Counted from the first letter of the stretch, positions 28,644 to 37,452 are shown. The stretch: 64,000 nt of DNA from Ruegeria pomeroyi (GCF_021405525.1 NZ_JAGQAG010000001.1:2914001-2978000), one strand, 5' to 3'. Numbers and translations: made by a program. Notes: generated from the letters alone by a model not told the origin.

Positions 28644-29042
28644 TTAGTTGACGCGTTTCCAGGCCTGGCCACGGCAGATCAGACCACCGGCGACGCAGCC
28701 CTTGACGGTCAGCGTATTGCCCGCAAGCGACATTTTCGAGCCATAGGTCTTGCCGGAATCCGGTGCCCAGATCTGGCCCCCGGAATAAGAACCGTCGCCA
28801 CCGGGTTGCATGTCCCACAACATGCGCTTGCCGGTATGTTCATAGTCATTCTGCTTGGCACCGTTCTTGTCATAGGCGGCCTTGATGGTGCCGCAGACCT
28901 GCGCGCCGCAGGGCGCGATGGCCACATGCAGATAACCGCCGGTATCGCCCGGCTCGGTCTGCCAGGTACCTGCGGCAGGATCTGCCACCGCCATGCCCGC
29001 CAGAGCCAGGGTCGCACCTGCGGCCAGAATCAATCTCTTCAT
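28644..29042 (-). CDS. DUF2147 exported protein
   Basis: A 132-residue protein with a clear signal peptide (about 20 residues, ending AVA-DPA) and the DUF2147 pattern: AAGTWQTEPGDTGGYLHVAI, IKAAYDKNG, WDMQPGGDGSYSGGQIWAPDSGKTY. Four cysteines probably form disulphides in the periplasm. The function is unknown. The ATG at 29040-29042 has GGAGGATATCGG directly upstream. Confidence 0.88.
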   Translation of the reverse strand: MKRLILAAGATLALAGMAVADPAAGTWQTEPGDTGGYLHVAIAPCGAQVCGTIKAAYDKNGAKQNDYEHTGKRMLWDMQPGGDGSYSGGQIWAPDSGKTYGSKMSLAGNTLTVKGCVAGGLICRGQAWKRVN

Positions 29043-29174
29043 CCGATATCCTCCCACTTTTGCGCCACTGTGACGCGGGCTGCGCATTTTGGGCAAGCCT
29101 GACCTCGGGTCGCGTTGCCTAGCAGCGCATGACATGCCATATCGCGCGCGACTGTCAGCAGAAAGCCGCTCAAC

Positions 29175-29897
29175 ATGATCCTCTACCCCGCAATCGACCT
29201 CAAGGATGGCCAGGCCGTGCGTCTGGTGCATGGCGAGATGGACCAGGCCACCGTGTTCAACGACAATCCCGCCGCGCAGGCGCTGGAGTTTGTCGCGGCG
29301 GGCTGTGAATGGCTGCATCTGGTCGACCTGAACGGCGCCTTTGCCGGTGAGCCGGTCAATGCCGCCCCAGTCGAGGCGATCCTTGAGCAGTGCAAGGTAC
29401 CCGCGCAGCTGGGCGGCGGCATCCGCGACATGGCCACGATCGAACGCTGGCTGGACAAGGGTCTGGCCCGTGTGATCCTCGGCACCGTGGCGGTCGAGAA
29501 CCCCGATCTGGTGCGCGAGGCCGCGCGCGCCTTTCCCGGCCAGGTGGCCGTGGGCATCGACGCCCGCAATGGCCGCGTCGCGACCAAGGGCTGGGCGGAA
29601 GAGACCGATGTGATGGTCACCGATCTGGCCAAATCCTTCGAGGATGCGGGCGTGGCGGCCATCATCTATACCGACATCCTGCGCGACGGCGCCATGAAGG
29701 GGCCCAATATCGAGGCCACCGCCGATCTGGCCCGTTCCGTGTCGATCCCGGTCATCGCCTCGGGCGGGGTCTCCTCGCTGGAGGATCTGATTGCGCTGCG
29801 CGATTGCGGCGCGGCGCTGAACGGCGCGATTTCGGGCCGGGCGCTCTATGACGGGGCGCTCGACCTGAAACAGGCGCTGAGCGCGCTCAAGGGCTGA
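29175..29897 (+). CDS. hisA: Phosphoribosylformimino-5-aminoimidazole carboxamide ribotide isomerase HisA
   Basis: Amadori isomerase of histidine synthesis, a TIM barrel with two phosphate sites. The catalytic Asp lies in [14 protein letters not shown] at the N-terminus and the second in [14 protein letters not shown]; phosphate loops are GGGIRDM and [10 protein letters not shown]. At 240 residues it is of usual length. A terminator-like hairpin follows at 29911, separating it from the DUF2867 gene. Confidence 0.97.
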   Translation: MILYPAIDLKDGQAVRLVHGEMDQATVFNDNPAAQALEFVAAGCEWLHLVDLNGAFAGEPVNAAPVEAILEQCKVPAQLGGGIRDMATIERWLDKGLARVILGTVAVENPDLVREAARAFPGQVAVGIDARNGRVATKGWAEETDVMVTDLAKSFEDAGVAAIIYTDILRDGAMKGPNIEATADLARSVSIPVIASGGVSSLEDLIALRDCGAALNGAISGRALYDGALDLKQALSALKG

Positions 29898-29910
29898 GGA
29901 CTGCGACACC

Positions 29911-29937
29911 GCGCCCGGTTTCAGGACCGGGCGCTTT
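29911..29937 (+). terminator. Terminator after hisA
   Basis: Stem GCGCCCGG / CCGGGCGC with an eight-base loop and TTT, 14 bases after the hisA stop. Confidence 0.65.
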
Positions 29938-29973
29938 GCTGTGTGATCCGGGCAAACCGCAAGGGGAACGCAT

Positions 29974-30468
29974 ATGACCCGCAGCTATGCTGTTGTCGAA
30001 AAGACCCCGCTGCCCGCAACCGCGCAGCTTTGGCAGGCGGTGCAGCCTGGCGATTTCATCGACGGCTACGCGGTAGAGAGCCGGATATCGCCGCGCGAGG
30101 CGGCAGAGATCGGGCTGTCCCTGCCCGGCTGGGCCTATGCCCTGCTACGCCTGCGTAACTGGATCGTGCGGCCGCTGGGCCTCAAGACCGAGGTATCCGA
30201 CACTGGCGACAAGGCGATCTTTCCGGTCACCTACGAGGATGCGGACGAGCTGATCCTGGGCGCCGATGACAGCCATCTGAACTTTCGCATCGCGCTGGTG
30301 CAACAGGCCGGGCGGCTGCACATGGCGACCTGGGTACATCGCAACAACCTGCTGGGGCGGGTTTATCTGGCGGTGGTGATGCCGTTTCATATCCTGATCG
30401 TGCGCGGGGCCATGCGCCGCATCGCCCGGCACGGCGGCGCGATTGCATCCGCGCCGGGGGCACAGTAA
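29974..30468 (+). CDS. DUF2867 family protein
   Basis: A 164-residue protein with the DUF2867 features (DFIDGYAVESR near the start, then DTGDKAIFPVTYEDADELILGADDSHLNFRI and TWVHRNNLLGRVYLAVVMPFH). The last stretch is moderately hydrophobic. The function is unknown; the family often sits beside oxidoreductases. It is wedged between hisA and hisF with a 33-base gap to hisF, so it could be co-transcribed with hisF-hisE. Confidence 0.8.
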   Translation: MTRSYAVVEKTPLPATAQLWQAVQPGDFIDGYAVESRISPREAAEIGLSLPGWAYALLRLRNWIVRPLGLKTEVSDTGDKAIFPVTYEDADELILGADDSHLNFRIALVQQAGRLHMATWVHRNNLLGRVYLAVVMPFHILIVRGAMRRIARHGGAIASAPGAQ

Positions 30469-30501
30469 AGACGGGCGACCCCGGCAACCCGCGAGGCCGC
30501 C

Positions 30502-31263
30502 ATGCTGAAGACCCGCATCATCCCCTGTCTCGACGTCGCCGATGGCCGCGTGGTCAAGGGCGTGAATTTCGTCGGCCTGCGCGACGCGGGCGACCCGGTG
30601 GATGCCGCCCGCGCCTATGACGCGGCGGGCGCGGACGAGATCTGTTTTCTCGACATCCACGCCACCCATGAAAACCGCGGCACCATGTTCGACGTGGTCA
30701 GCCGCACCGCCGAGCAGTGCTTCGTGCCGCTCACCGTGGGCGGCGGCGTGCGCACCCATGCCGATGTGCGCGCGCTGCTGCTGGCGGGGGCCGACAAGGT
30801 CAGCTTCAACTCGGCCGCCGTGGCTAATCCGGACGTCATTGCCGAGGCCGCCGACCGGTTCGGCAGCCAGTGCATCGTCTGCGCCATCGACGCCAAGACA
30901 GTGGAGCCCGGCCGTTGGGAGATCTTCACCCATGGCGGGCGCAAGCCCACCGGGATCGACGCGGTGGACTTTGCCCGTCTTGTCACTGCCAAGGGGGCCG
31001 GAGAAGTCCTGCTGACCTCGATGGATCGCGACGGCACCAAATCGGGCTTCAACCTGCCCCTGACCCGCTCCATCGCCGATGCGGTCGACGTGCCGGTGAT
31101 CGCCTCGGGCGGGGTCGGCACGCTCGACCATCTGGTCGAAGGCGTGACCGAAGGGCATGCCAGCGCGGTGCTGGCCGCCTCGATCTTTCACTTCGGCGAG
31201 TATACCATCCGCGAGGCCAAGGAACACATGGCCGCCGCCGGCATCCCGATGAGGCTGACATGA
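30502..31263 (+). CDS. hisF: Imidazole glycerol phosphate synthase cyclase subunit HisF
   Basis: Uses ammonia from HisH to form imidazole glycerol phosphate and AICAR. The 253-residue TIM barrel has the catalytic Asp in [12 protein letters not shown] and the second in [11 protein letters not shown], with phosphate loops VGGGVRT and SGGVGTL. The stop overlaps the hisE start by four bases. Confidence 0.97.
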   Translation: MLKTRIIPCLDVADGRVVKGVNFVGLRDAGDPVDAARAYDAAGADEICFLDIHATHENRGTMFDVVSRTAEQCFVPLTVGGGVRTHADVRALLLAGADKVSFNSAAVANPDVIAEAADRFGSQCIVCAIDAKTVEPGRWEIFTHGGRKPTGIDAVDFARLVTAKGAGEVLLTSMDRDGTKSGFNLPLTRSIADAVDVPVIASGGVGTLDHLVEGVTEGHASAVLAASIFHFGEYTIREAKEHMAAAGIPMRLT

Positions 31264-31577
31264 GCATCCTGCACGATCTTGCCGCCACCATCGAAGCTCG
31301 CAAGGGTGCCGACCCGGACAGCAGCTGGACCGCCAAGCTGCTGGCAAAAGGCCCCGAGAAATGCGCCGAGAAGTTCGGCGAAGAGGCGATCGAGGCGATC
31401 ATCGAAGCGGTGAAGGGCGACCGGGCCAAGCTCACCTCAGAGGCGGCGGATGTGCTCTATCACTTCCTCGTCATGCTGGCCGCCCGCGACGTGGCACTCA
31501 ACGATGTGCTGGCCGAGCTGGCCCATCGCCAGGGCCAGAGCGGCATCGCCGAGAAGGCGGCGCGGCCCAAAGGTTGA
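31260..31577 (+). CDS. hisE: Phosphoribosyl-ATP pyrophosphatase HisE
   Basis: Second step of histidine synthesis, hydrolysing PR-ATP to PR-AMP. The all-alpha MazG-like fold is indicated by [21 protein letters not shown] and [14 protein letters not shown], which carry the acidic metal ligands. At 105 residues it is the stand-alone form; hisI is not in this window. The ATG overlaps the hisF stop (ATGA), so translation is coupled. Confidence 0.95.
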   Translation: MSILHDLAATIEARKGADPDSSWTAKLLAKGPEKCAEKFGEEAIEAIIEAVKGDRAKLTSEAADVLYHFLVMLAARDVALNDVLAELAHRQGQSGIAEKAARPKG

Positions 31578-31637
31578 CCCCTCCGCGATGAGCGGTACGA
31601 TCCAACCGAGAAAACCGACGACCAACCGAGGCATCCC

Positions 31638-32198
31638 ATGACCAAATTCCGGGCCTTGCTCGCCACCTTGGCGGTGGTGCTGATCGCCGCCTGTAGCGAC
31701 ACGCAAACCTTCAGCCAGAAGGAGGTGAACGCGCTGGCGCAACAACTGCGCGCGCTGGGTCCCGATGTCGACCCCGCCGAGGCGCAACGCGCTGCCGAGA
31801 TCTCCTATAGCTATGGGCGACAACTGGCGCGCGAATATAACGTCACCAGCAGTCCAATCGTGCATAACGCCAAGGTTCTCAACGGGTTCCGCGAGCGTGG
31901 CCTGTGCGTGCACTATGCCCAGGACATGCAAAAGCGCCTGAATCAGGAGAACTTCCGCACTCTGGTCGTGCATCGCGCCATTGCCGACCCTGACAGCATC
32001 TGGCGCATCGACCACAGCACCGCCATCCTCAGCCGCCGGGGCGATGACATGTTCGACGGCATCGTGCTGGATCCCTGGCGCTATGGGGGAGATCTGTTCT
32101 GGGCCCCCACCCGCGAGGACACGCGCTATAACTGGCGCCCGCAGCGCGAGGTTCTGGAGAAGAAAGCCGCCGAGAAACTGGCACTTCAACCTTCTTAA
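31638..32198 (+). CDS. Predicted lipoprotein, function unknown
   Basis: A 186-residue protein with a lipoprotein signal: hydrophobic segment then LIAAC, with the acylated Cys at residue 19. The mature part contains GLCVHYAQDM, VVHRAIADP and STAILSRRGDDMFDGIVLDPWRYGGDLFW, with Cys, His and Asp residues spaced as in papain/transglutaminase-like folds. That resemblance is only suggestive. Its 3' end overlaps the convergent CoA-binding protein gene by four bases. Confidence 0.78.
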   Translation: MTKFRALLATLAVVLIAACSDTQTFSQKEVNALAQQLRALGPDVDPAEAQRAAEISYSYGRQLAREYNVTSSPIVHNAKVLNGFRERGLCVHYAQDMQKRLNQENFRTLVVHRAIADPDSIWRIDHSTAILSRRGDDMFDGIVLDPWRYGGDLFWAPTREDTRYNWRPQREVLEKKAAEKLALQPS

Positions 32199-32665
32199 AG
32201 CTTGGACGAGATGATCCCGGTGGCGAAACCGCCCATGCGCAATTCGCCAAAGAGCCGTTGATATTCGATCTTGGGGCAGCGGTTCTGGATCACGTCGATC
32301 CCGCGCGCCTCGGCCTGCGCAGCAGCCTCGGCATGCTCGACCCCGATCTGCATCCAGATCGTCTTGAGGCCGGGAAAAACCTCCAGCGCCTCCTCGACAA
32401 TGGGCGGCACTGCCTCGGAACGGCGGAAGATATCGACCATATCGACCGGTTCGCTGATCTCGGACAGGCCCGCGCGCACCGTCTCGCCGAACAGGCGCTG
32501 GCCGGCATGGCCCGGATTGACCGGAATCACCCGGTACCCTTTCAGCCCCAGATAGCGGGCCACGTAATAGCTGGGGCGGACCGGGTTCATCGATACGCCA
32601 ACCACGGCGATCACCTTGGTGCGCTTTAGGATCTGTTTCAGATGATCGTCGGAATAGTCTGGCAT
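32195..32665 (-). CDS. CoA-binding domain protein (YccU-like)
   Basis: A 156-residue single-domain Rossmann protein of the CoA_binding family (VIAVVGVSMNPVRPSYYVARYL, then VIPVNPGHAGQRLFGE and VDMVDIFRRSE). The same fold begins succinyl-CoA synthetase alpha subunits and acetyltransferase Pat, but here it stands alone. The partner and role are unknown. Confidence 0.88.
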   Translation of the reverse strand: MPDYSDDHLKQILKRTKVIAVVGVSMNPVRPSYYVARYLGLKGYRVIPVNPGHAGQRLFGETVRAGLSEISEPVDMVDIFRRSEAVPPIVEEALEVFPGLKTIWMQIGVEHAEAAAQAEARGIDVIQNRCPKIEYQRLFGELRMGGFATGIISSKL

Positions 32666-32694
32666 GACCGAACCCTAAACCACCCGGAGACAAG

Positions 32695-32723
32695 AAAAAA
32701 GCGCCCAAGTCATGCTTGGGCGC
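32695..32723 (-). terminator. Rho-independent terminator downstream of the YHS gene
   Basis: Perfect 9-bp stem GCGCCCAAG / CTTGGGCGC with a five-base loop, followed on the minus strand by six T. It lies 141 bases beyond the stop of the YHS-domain gene and upstream of the CoA-binding gene, isolating the two. Confidence 0.8.
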
Positions 32724-32864
32724 CAGGTACGGAACGAGGGACAGTGAAATGACGCACGGCAGTTCCGGTCCGCGGTCATTGTGTCATTTAGGCACTCATA
32801 TTCAGAAAAAAAGGGGGAGATGCCAAAATTGTGATGACAAGAATTCACAGCTGACTCGAGATTG

Positions 32865-33317
32865 CTACCGGTCCAGCACAGCGGGCCAGTTCTTGCGCGC
32901 ACCGGCGATGTTCCCGGCGACATCCTCGACCCAAAGCCGAGCGACCTCGGCCGAGTGGATGAGGTAGAGTTCGCCGTCGACGATCTGCCAGGCGGTCGGA
33001 TCGGTGTCGGAGGTGTAGCCGCGCGAAACCGCATAAGCGCAATAACCGCCGAATTGGGGCGCAAAGGCGCGTGGGTTGGCCTCGAACGCCGCACGATTTT
33101 CTTGGCTGGCAAAATGCCAGACCGCCCCTTTCCACATCACAGCGATTGTGGGTGCGCCCGGCACCGGGGCGCCTTCGGTGAAATAGGCCACTGTGTCATA
33201 GCCACGGATGGCAGCCCCGTTTTCAGTATAGAAAACGGACGCCTCAGCCCAAAGCGGCGGCGCTGTTAGGATCAGGGTACCGGCAAGACCGGAGATAAGG
33301 TTACGTCTGTTCAGCAT
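32865..33317 (-). CDS. Exported YHS-domain protein
   Basis: A 150-residue protein with an N-terminal export signal (MLNRRNLISG then a hydrophobic run ending LWA-EAS; the RR suggests possible Tat export). A YHS-like domain follows: GYDTVAYFTEGAPVPG, VMWKGAVWHFASQENRAAFEANPRAFAPQFGGYCAYAV. Such proteins are often linked to metal handling. The ATG at 33315-33317 begins the signal peptide; a longer in-frame start is less natural. Confidence 0.85.
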   Translation of the reverse strand: MLNRRNLISGLAGTLILTAPPLWAEASVFYTENGAAIRGYDTVAYFTEGAPVPGAPTIAVMWKGAVWHFASQENRAAFEANPRAFAPQFGGYCAYAVSRGYTSDTDPTAWQIVDGELYLIHSAEVARLWVEDVAGNIAGARKNWPAVLDR

Positions 33318-33413
33318 CGTCACGCGTCTTGATGTTGTCTCACTCCAATGTGCCTCTCTCAAGGCCGTAAAGAAAGACGGCTGACACATATGTGATTAAA
33401 ACGTGTGCCGCAA

Positions 33414-33713
33414 TCAGTCGAAAATGTCTTCGACCTTGTCCCAGACCTCTTCCAAGGCGCGCGAAATGAGCCCCTTGCGTTTTTTCCTCTTCTTGTTCTT
33501 CTTCGCGGGCACTTCCTCGCACCCTGCCCTGCGCCATTCGGCAACCGGCTCGACTGCAACCGCCACACGCACGGGCTTAGGTCGGGTCGCCGGGTCAGCC
33601 GAGCCCATCTGTTGGATAGGCGCACCGCAGGCATCGCAAGCCAGCATGCCCGAGCGATCCGCTTCCAGTCTGGAGCGGGCACCGCAGTAACAACAGATGA
33701 CAAGCCTTGGCAT
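33414..33713 (-). CDS. Small zinc-ribbon protein, hypothetical
   Basis: A 99-residue protein with an N-terminal four-cysteine ribbon (CCYCGARSR and ACDACGAP), a linker, and a strongly basic Lys/Arg run (AKKNKKRKKRKG) before a short acidic helix. This suggests nucleic-acid or ribosome binding. It lies 14 bases downstream of rlmB on the same strand, so co-expression with the rRNA methyltransferase is likely. Function unassigned. Confidence 0.72.
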   Translation of the reverse strand: MPRLVICCYCGARSRLEADRSGMLACDACGAPIQQMGSADPATRPKPVRVAVAVEPVAEWRRAGCEEVPAKKNKKRKKRKGLISRALEEVWDKVEDIFD

Positions 33714-33727
33714 GGGGTCCGTTCCGT

Positions 33728-34501
33728 TTAGTGCACCTTAGATGCATATAGGGCAATCGCGGCGGCATTCGAGACGTTGAGCGAGCCGAAACCGCCTGCC
33801 GCGTCGATCTTGACCAGCTTGTCGACCGTTTCCTTGGTCTTTTGCCGCAATCCCGGTCCCTCGGCCCCCAGCACCAGCGCCACCGCACGGTCGCGTTGCC
33901 CGGCCAGCGCGGTCTCGATCGTCTCGTCGGCCTCGCCATCCAGCCCCAGCACGAGATAGCCCATGCCCTGCAACTCGGTGATCGCATCGGCCAGGTTGCG
34001 CATCCGCAGATAGGGCTGCCGTTCCAGCGCGCCACTGGCGGTCTTGGCCAGGGCGCCGGTTTCGGGCGCCGAATGGTGGCGGGTGCCGATCACGGCGCTG
34101 GCGCCCAGAACCTCGGCCGAACGCAGAATGGCACCGACATTATGCGGGTCGGTCACCCGGTCGAGCAGAATCAGGCGCGGGCTTGCCGCCCCGATCGCCA
34201 CCTCGGCCAGGCTGCCCCAGTTGAGCGGCTTGACCTCAAGCGCCGCGCCCTGATGGACCGAGCCGGGGTCGATCGGCGCGGTGAACTTGCGGGCATCGGC
34301 CAGTTCCGGTTCGATCCCCGCCGCGTCGATGGCCTCGGCCAGTTTCTCCCGCGCGTTCAGCGTCACGATCAGGCGCAGTTTTTCGCGTTTCGGGTTCATC
34401 AGCGCATCGCGCACGGCATGCAGACCAAACAGCCAGACCGTCTCGGAGGCGGACGCTTTTTTGGCCTGTTCCTTCTCGACCACCCATTTCGGTTTCTTCA
34501 T
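33728..34501 (-). CDS. rlmB: TrmH/SpoU-family 23S rRNA 2'-O-methyltransferase (RlmB-like)
   Basis: SAM-dependent ribose methyltransferase; RlmB modifies G2251 in the ribosomal P loop. The 257-residue protein has a basic N-terminal substrate-binding domain (VWLFGLHAVRDAL) and the SPOUT knot motifs DRVTDPHNVGAILRSAEVLGA, LVLGAEGPGLR and LNVSNAAAIALY. The exact nucleotide target is inferred from family resemblance. It diverges from the tRNA-Tyr gene. Confidence 0.88.
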   Translation of the reverse strand: MKKPKWVVEKEQAKKASASETVWLFGLHAVRDALMNPKREKLRLIVTLNAREKLAEAIDAAGIEPELADARKFTAPIDPGSVHQGAALEVKPLNWGSLAEVAIGAASPRLILLDRVTDPHNVGAILRSAEVLGASAVIGTRHHSAPETGALAKTASGALERQPYLRMRNLADAITELQGMGYLVLGLDGEADETIETALAGQRDRAVALVLGAEGPGLRQKTKETVDKLVKIDAAGGFGSLNVSNAAAIALYASKVH

Positions 34502-34595
34502 GTTCAGCGCCCTCCGGGTGCGGCAAAAGTTTCCTGCGCCAAAGCGGATTTTTCCTGTTGACGCTCCATTGGGACGCTAGTAATCACGCCTCCAC

Positions 34596-34614
34596 GTCAG
34601 GCGCAACGCCTGAC
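34596..34614 (+). other. Hairpin immediately 5' of tRNA-Tyr
   Basis: Perfect 8-bp inverted repeat GTCAGGCG-CAA-CGCCTGAC ending three bases before the tRNA. It could be part of the precursor leader recognised during 5' processing, or an operator. Confidence 0.5.
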
Positions 34615-34617
34615 AGT

Positions 34618-34701
34618 GGGCGACAGGCCGCAAGGTGTGGCAGGGGACTGTAACTCCCTCGCGGAGACGCACGCCTGGTTCGATTCCAGGGTCGCCCACC
34701 A
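34618..34701 (+). tRNA. tRNA-Tyr (anticodon GTA)
   Basis: An 84-base class II tRNA. Acceptor GGGCGAC pairs with GTCGCCC, followed by A and an encoded CCA. The anticodon loop CTGTAAC sits on a GGGGA/TCCCT stem, the long variable arm has a GCG-GAGA-CGC stem, and the T-arm is CCTGG-TTCGATT-CCAGG. Position 8 reads A rather than the near-universal T. It borders the recombinase-containing mobile remnant. Confidence 0.92.
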
Positions 34702-34892
34702 CTTTCTCTCTCTCGAACCTGAGTTTTTTCAAGCGGAATCAATGACGCCGCAATTTCAATGGGTTACAGGCAATCAAGACGCCAGAGACCTCGATTCTGA
34801 GCTCCGATCAGAGCACTATTCGGTCGATTTCGAAGAATGTCTCAGCGGGCCAGGTTCGCGTGAGGTCTTGGGACCTATCGGTGGTCTCGGGT

Positions 34893-36572
34893 CTACAGAA
34901 ACCCAAGAAGCTCGCGCTGTTTTTCCCAGTCCAGCGGCAACTCAGGAAGGTCGCGAAGTGTCTTCGCTGTTAGATGCGCTGGTTGGCGCCCTACCAGAAT
35001 GGCCGTCGAAATATCCGGTGCCAGCCAAGTCAGCGGCAAGATGCGACTGACCGCACCACTTCGCAAACCTTCCCGTTCTGTGATCCGCTTGATGGAACAG
35101 ACACTCCCGTCCATCAATTCCTTTGCCCACCGCCGCGCATCGGCGACCAAGGCAATGAGATCCGGATCTGGATTTGCCGAACTGCGTGGAACAATCACGA
35201 CCGGCTTTGCACGACCATTCTGGCGACGTTTGAATGGGAAATCGAAGTTGGCGGGAATGGATTCAGGGTTGTTATCTGGCCCCAACATTGCTGCTAGGTT
35301 CATCGAAATCTCCAGTCTATCCGCCCTTACAGCGACTCGGGTGATCAGGGAATACAGGTTTTGGATTGCATTGGCTTCTTCGCCTAAATGATCAGATTGG
35401 CTCAACGCAGTGGCCGCACGAAGGACGTCCGCAACAAGAGCAGTATCCTGGATGTGCATTTCTACGTGATCAGCAATCCAAACATGATCGGAGAGCTTCT
35501 CGGTAAGCGCCGACAAAACAATGCGTTCGATCTCCTGCGCAGGCAGGCGCTCAACTGGAACGTCATCATCTGGCTGTGCCTTGGTCGAAACGTAGTACCA
35601 GTAGCGTTTTGTCGTCTGCACGCCATCCCGGAACACCGATTTGCTGGCATAGGTGGCCCCCATCTTCCGATCAGAAGAATCAAACAGAAGGCCAATCAAA
35701 GCACGATCTGTGTTGTGGCGTTTGCTATTGGTTTCTCGACCCCCATGTTTCGCCAGTTGGGCTTGCACAGAATGCCATGTCGCATCGTCAATGATAGCCG
35801 TGTGAAGCCCTTCGTGTATCTCCTTCTTGTGCCTGGTTTTTCCAACGTAAATCGGGTTTCGAAGCATGTAGTAGAGCGCGCCTTGCGAGAAGACCTTACC
35901 GCCTTTGCTCTGTCCAAGCCGATCAACCCAACGTCTGCTAAGGATGTTCAACTCTCGCAGGCGAGCCGATAGTTTGCGGACGCAACCGGTGGCCAGGTAT
36001 TCGGCAAAAATGGTTCGCACCAAGGTCGCCTCGGCCTCATTGACCACCAAGGCTTTGTCAACGGCTTCGTATCCAAAGGGCACAGATCCTCCCATCCACA
36101 TCCCTTTTTGTTTTGAGGCGGCAACTTTGTCCCTGATACGTTCAGCCGTCACTTCGCGCTCGAACTGCGCGAATGACAACAACACGTTCAATGTCAATCG
36201 CCCCATGGAAGACGTGGTGTTAAAGGCCTGCGTAACCGAAACGAAAGACACCCCTGCTCTATCAAATGTGTCCACCATCCTGGCAAAGTCACTCAGAGAC
36301 CGCGTCAGCCGATCCACTTTGTACACAACGATGATGTCGATGCGACCGTTGCGAACATGGTTCAAGAGTTGCTGGAGACCTGGGCGGTTCATCGATCCCC
36401 CGGAATACCCGCCATCGTCGTAGGCCTCTGAAAGCTGGCTCCAGCCTTCGTGCTTCTGGCTGAGTATGTAGGCCGCGCAGGCTTCGCGTTGGGCATCCAG
36501 CGAATTGAAGTCCTGTTCCAGCCCCTCCTCGGTCGACTTGCGTGTGTAAATGGCACAGCGCTTGCGGATCAT
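34893..36572 (-). CDS. Large serine recombinase / integrase
   Basis: Site-specific recombinase of 559 residues. The N-terminal resolvase domain has the nucleophile in AIYTRKSTEEG (Ser13) and the VVYKVDRLTRSLSDFARM catalytic arginine region. A Recombinase domain with VRTIFAEYLATG and YYMLRNPIYVGKTRHK follows. The cysteine ribbon usual in large serine integrases is not obvious. The ATG at 36570-36572 was chosen because it gives the family start MIRKRCAIYTRKS. It overlaps the DUF2924 gene by four bases, forming a three-gene cassette. Codon use is looser and AT-richer than in neighbouring core genes, a sign of transfer. Confidence 0.9.
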   Translation of the reverse strand: MIRKRCAIYTRKSTEEGLEQDFNSLDAQREACAAYILSQKHEGWSQLSEAYDDGGYSGGSMNRPGLQQLLNHVRNGRIDIIVVYKVDRLTRSLSDFARMVDTFDRAGVSFVSVTQAFNTTSSMGRLTLNVLLSFAQFEREVTAERIRDKVAASKQKGMWMGGSVPFGYEAVDKALVVNEAEATLVRTIFAEYLATGCVRKLSARLRELNILSRRWVDRLGQSKGGKVFSQGALYYMLRNPIYVGKTRHKKEIHEGLHTAIIDDATWHSVQAQLAKHGGRETNSKRHNTDRALIGLLFDSSDRKMGATYASKSVFRDGVQTTKRYWYYVSTKAQPDDDVPVERLPAQEIERIVLSALTEKLSDHVWIADHVEMHIQDTALVADVLRAATALSQSDHLGEEANAIQNLYSLITRVAVRADRLEISMNLAAMLGPDNNPESIPANFDFPFKRRQNGRAKPVVIVPRSSANPDPDLIALVADARRWAKELMDGSVCSIKRITEREGLRSGAVSRILPLTWLAPDISTAILVGRQPAHLTAKTLRDLPELPLDWEKQRELLGFL

Positions 36573-37021
36573 GACTGTCCGCCCTCCCGCAGACCAAAAA
36601 ACTTCGGGCCGTTCCGGTTGGTGCCGGTCATCGCGCGCGCTACCGCAGACAGGGACGAATAGCCTTGTCCATTCCACATCACGCCCTGCCCGGTGATGAA
36701 GACCTCGTGCGTGGCTCCGCCCCATTTCTTCAGAATACGTGTGCCATCGACGGTGTCAGATACAAACGTAATACCCACCCGGCTTTCGCCACTTCGTTTT
36801 ATCCGGTTACTGATGACCCTAAGCCACCCACGTCGCGCCCTAGTGGATTCACCCCCAGACCGCTTGACTTGCACCTCCCAGGCCAGCGCCACCCGCATCA
36901 GGCGCGCTGTGAACGTCTTCGGGGGGTGAACCCCGTTGAGCTGTCTCCAGAGCCCTCGAAGCTCTGCTGCATCCATCTGCTCAATTTGTAGGACCTCCAG
37001 TTGATCCCCCGGCCCATTCAT
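36569..37021 (-). CDS. DUF2924 recombinase-associated protein
   Basis: A 150-residue protein with the DUF2924 pattern: LRGLWRQLNGVHPPKTFTARLM, GTRILKKWGGATHEVFITGQGVMWNGQGYSSLSAVARAMTGTNRNGPKFFGL. The C-terminal half resembles RAMA-like nucleic-acid-binding modules. It is nearly always encoded next to serine recombinases in alphaproteobacteria and overlaps the recombinase by four bases here; a directionality or accessory role is an inference. Confidence 0.85.
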   Translation of the reverse strand: MNGPGDQLEVLQIEQMDAAELRGLWRQLNGVHPPKTFTARLMRVALAWEVQVKRSGGESTRARRGWLRVISNRIKRSGESRVGITFVSDTVDGTRILKKWGGATHEVFITGQGVMWNGQGYSSLSAVARAMTGTNRNGPKFFGLREGGQS

Positions 37022-37290
37022 TGGTCTGCCTTTTTCGAGACAATGCGGTAGCGCGAGGCTTTTCCGGAACGGTCAAGATCAATCGTCACGCCCGACTTCC
37101 TCAGCCGTGATATCGCTGCCCGAATTGTGTGCGGTTGCCAATCCAGTTGTCTCTTAAGCTGGGCCACCGTCGCCCCGGAACGGCGCGATAGCAGTTTGCA
37201 TAGTTCGCCTGACTTGGTCCTGCCCGCGAGTTTGGATGGCCCGGGCTTGGTATGGTCGGTCTTGAGGGGCGGGGATTGTTGTTCAGTCAT
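37018..37290 (-). CDS. DUF3489 small winged-helix-like protein
   Basis: A 90-residue protein, basic, with a DUF3489-type helix-turn-helix (LCKLLSRRSGATVAQLKRQLDWQPHTIRAAISRLRKSGV). It begins the recombinase cassette and overlaps DUF2924. The ATG at 37288-37290 was chosen because GAGGAG then sits at a proper distance; the ATG two codons upstream touches the GAGGAG. It could regulate the cassette or act with the recombinase. Confidence 0.82.
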   Translation of the reverse strand: MTEQQSPPLKTDHTKPGPSKLAGRTKSGELCKLLSRRSGATVAQLKRQLDWQPHTIRAAISRLRKSGVTIDLDRSGKASRYRIVSKKADQ

Positions 37291-37452
37291 TTTCATCTCC
37301 TCTTGGTCGCAGGGCTTTCTCGCGCCCTGTACTGACCAAAGCCCGGCGTTCCGGGTGGGAGGCTCAATTCGTTCACCGTCGTCAGTGACGCTCGTCTTGG
37401 CTCGTAAGTCCAGTGGAAGATTGACACTCTTGCGGACGTTTCAAGTTAAAAA

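Noticed and set aside
34702-34892. attR/attL copy of the tRNA-Tyr 3' end
   Set aside because: No second copy of the T-arm/acceptor sequence was found up to about 38200, so the element limits remain undefined.
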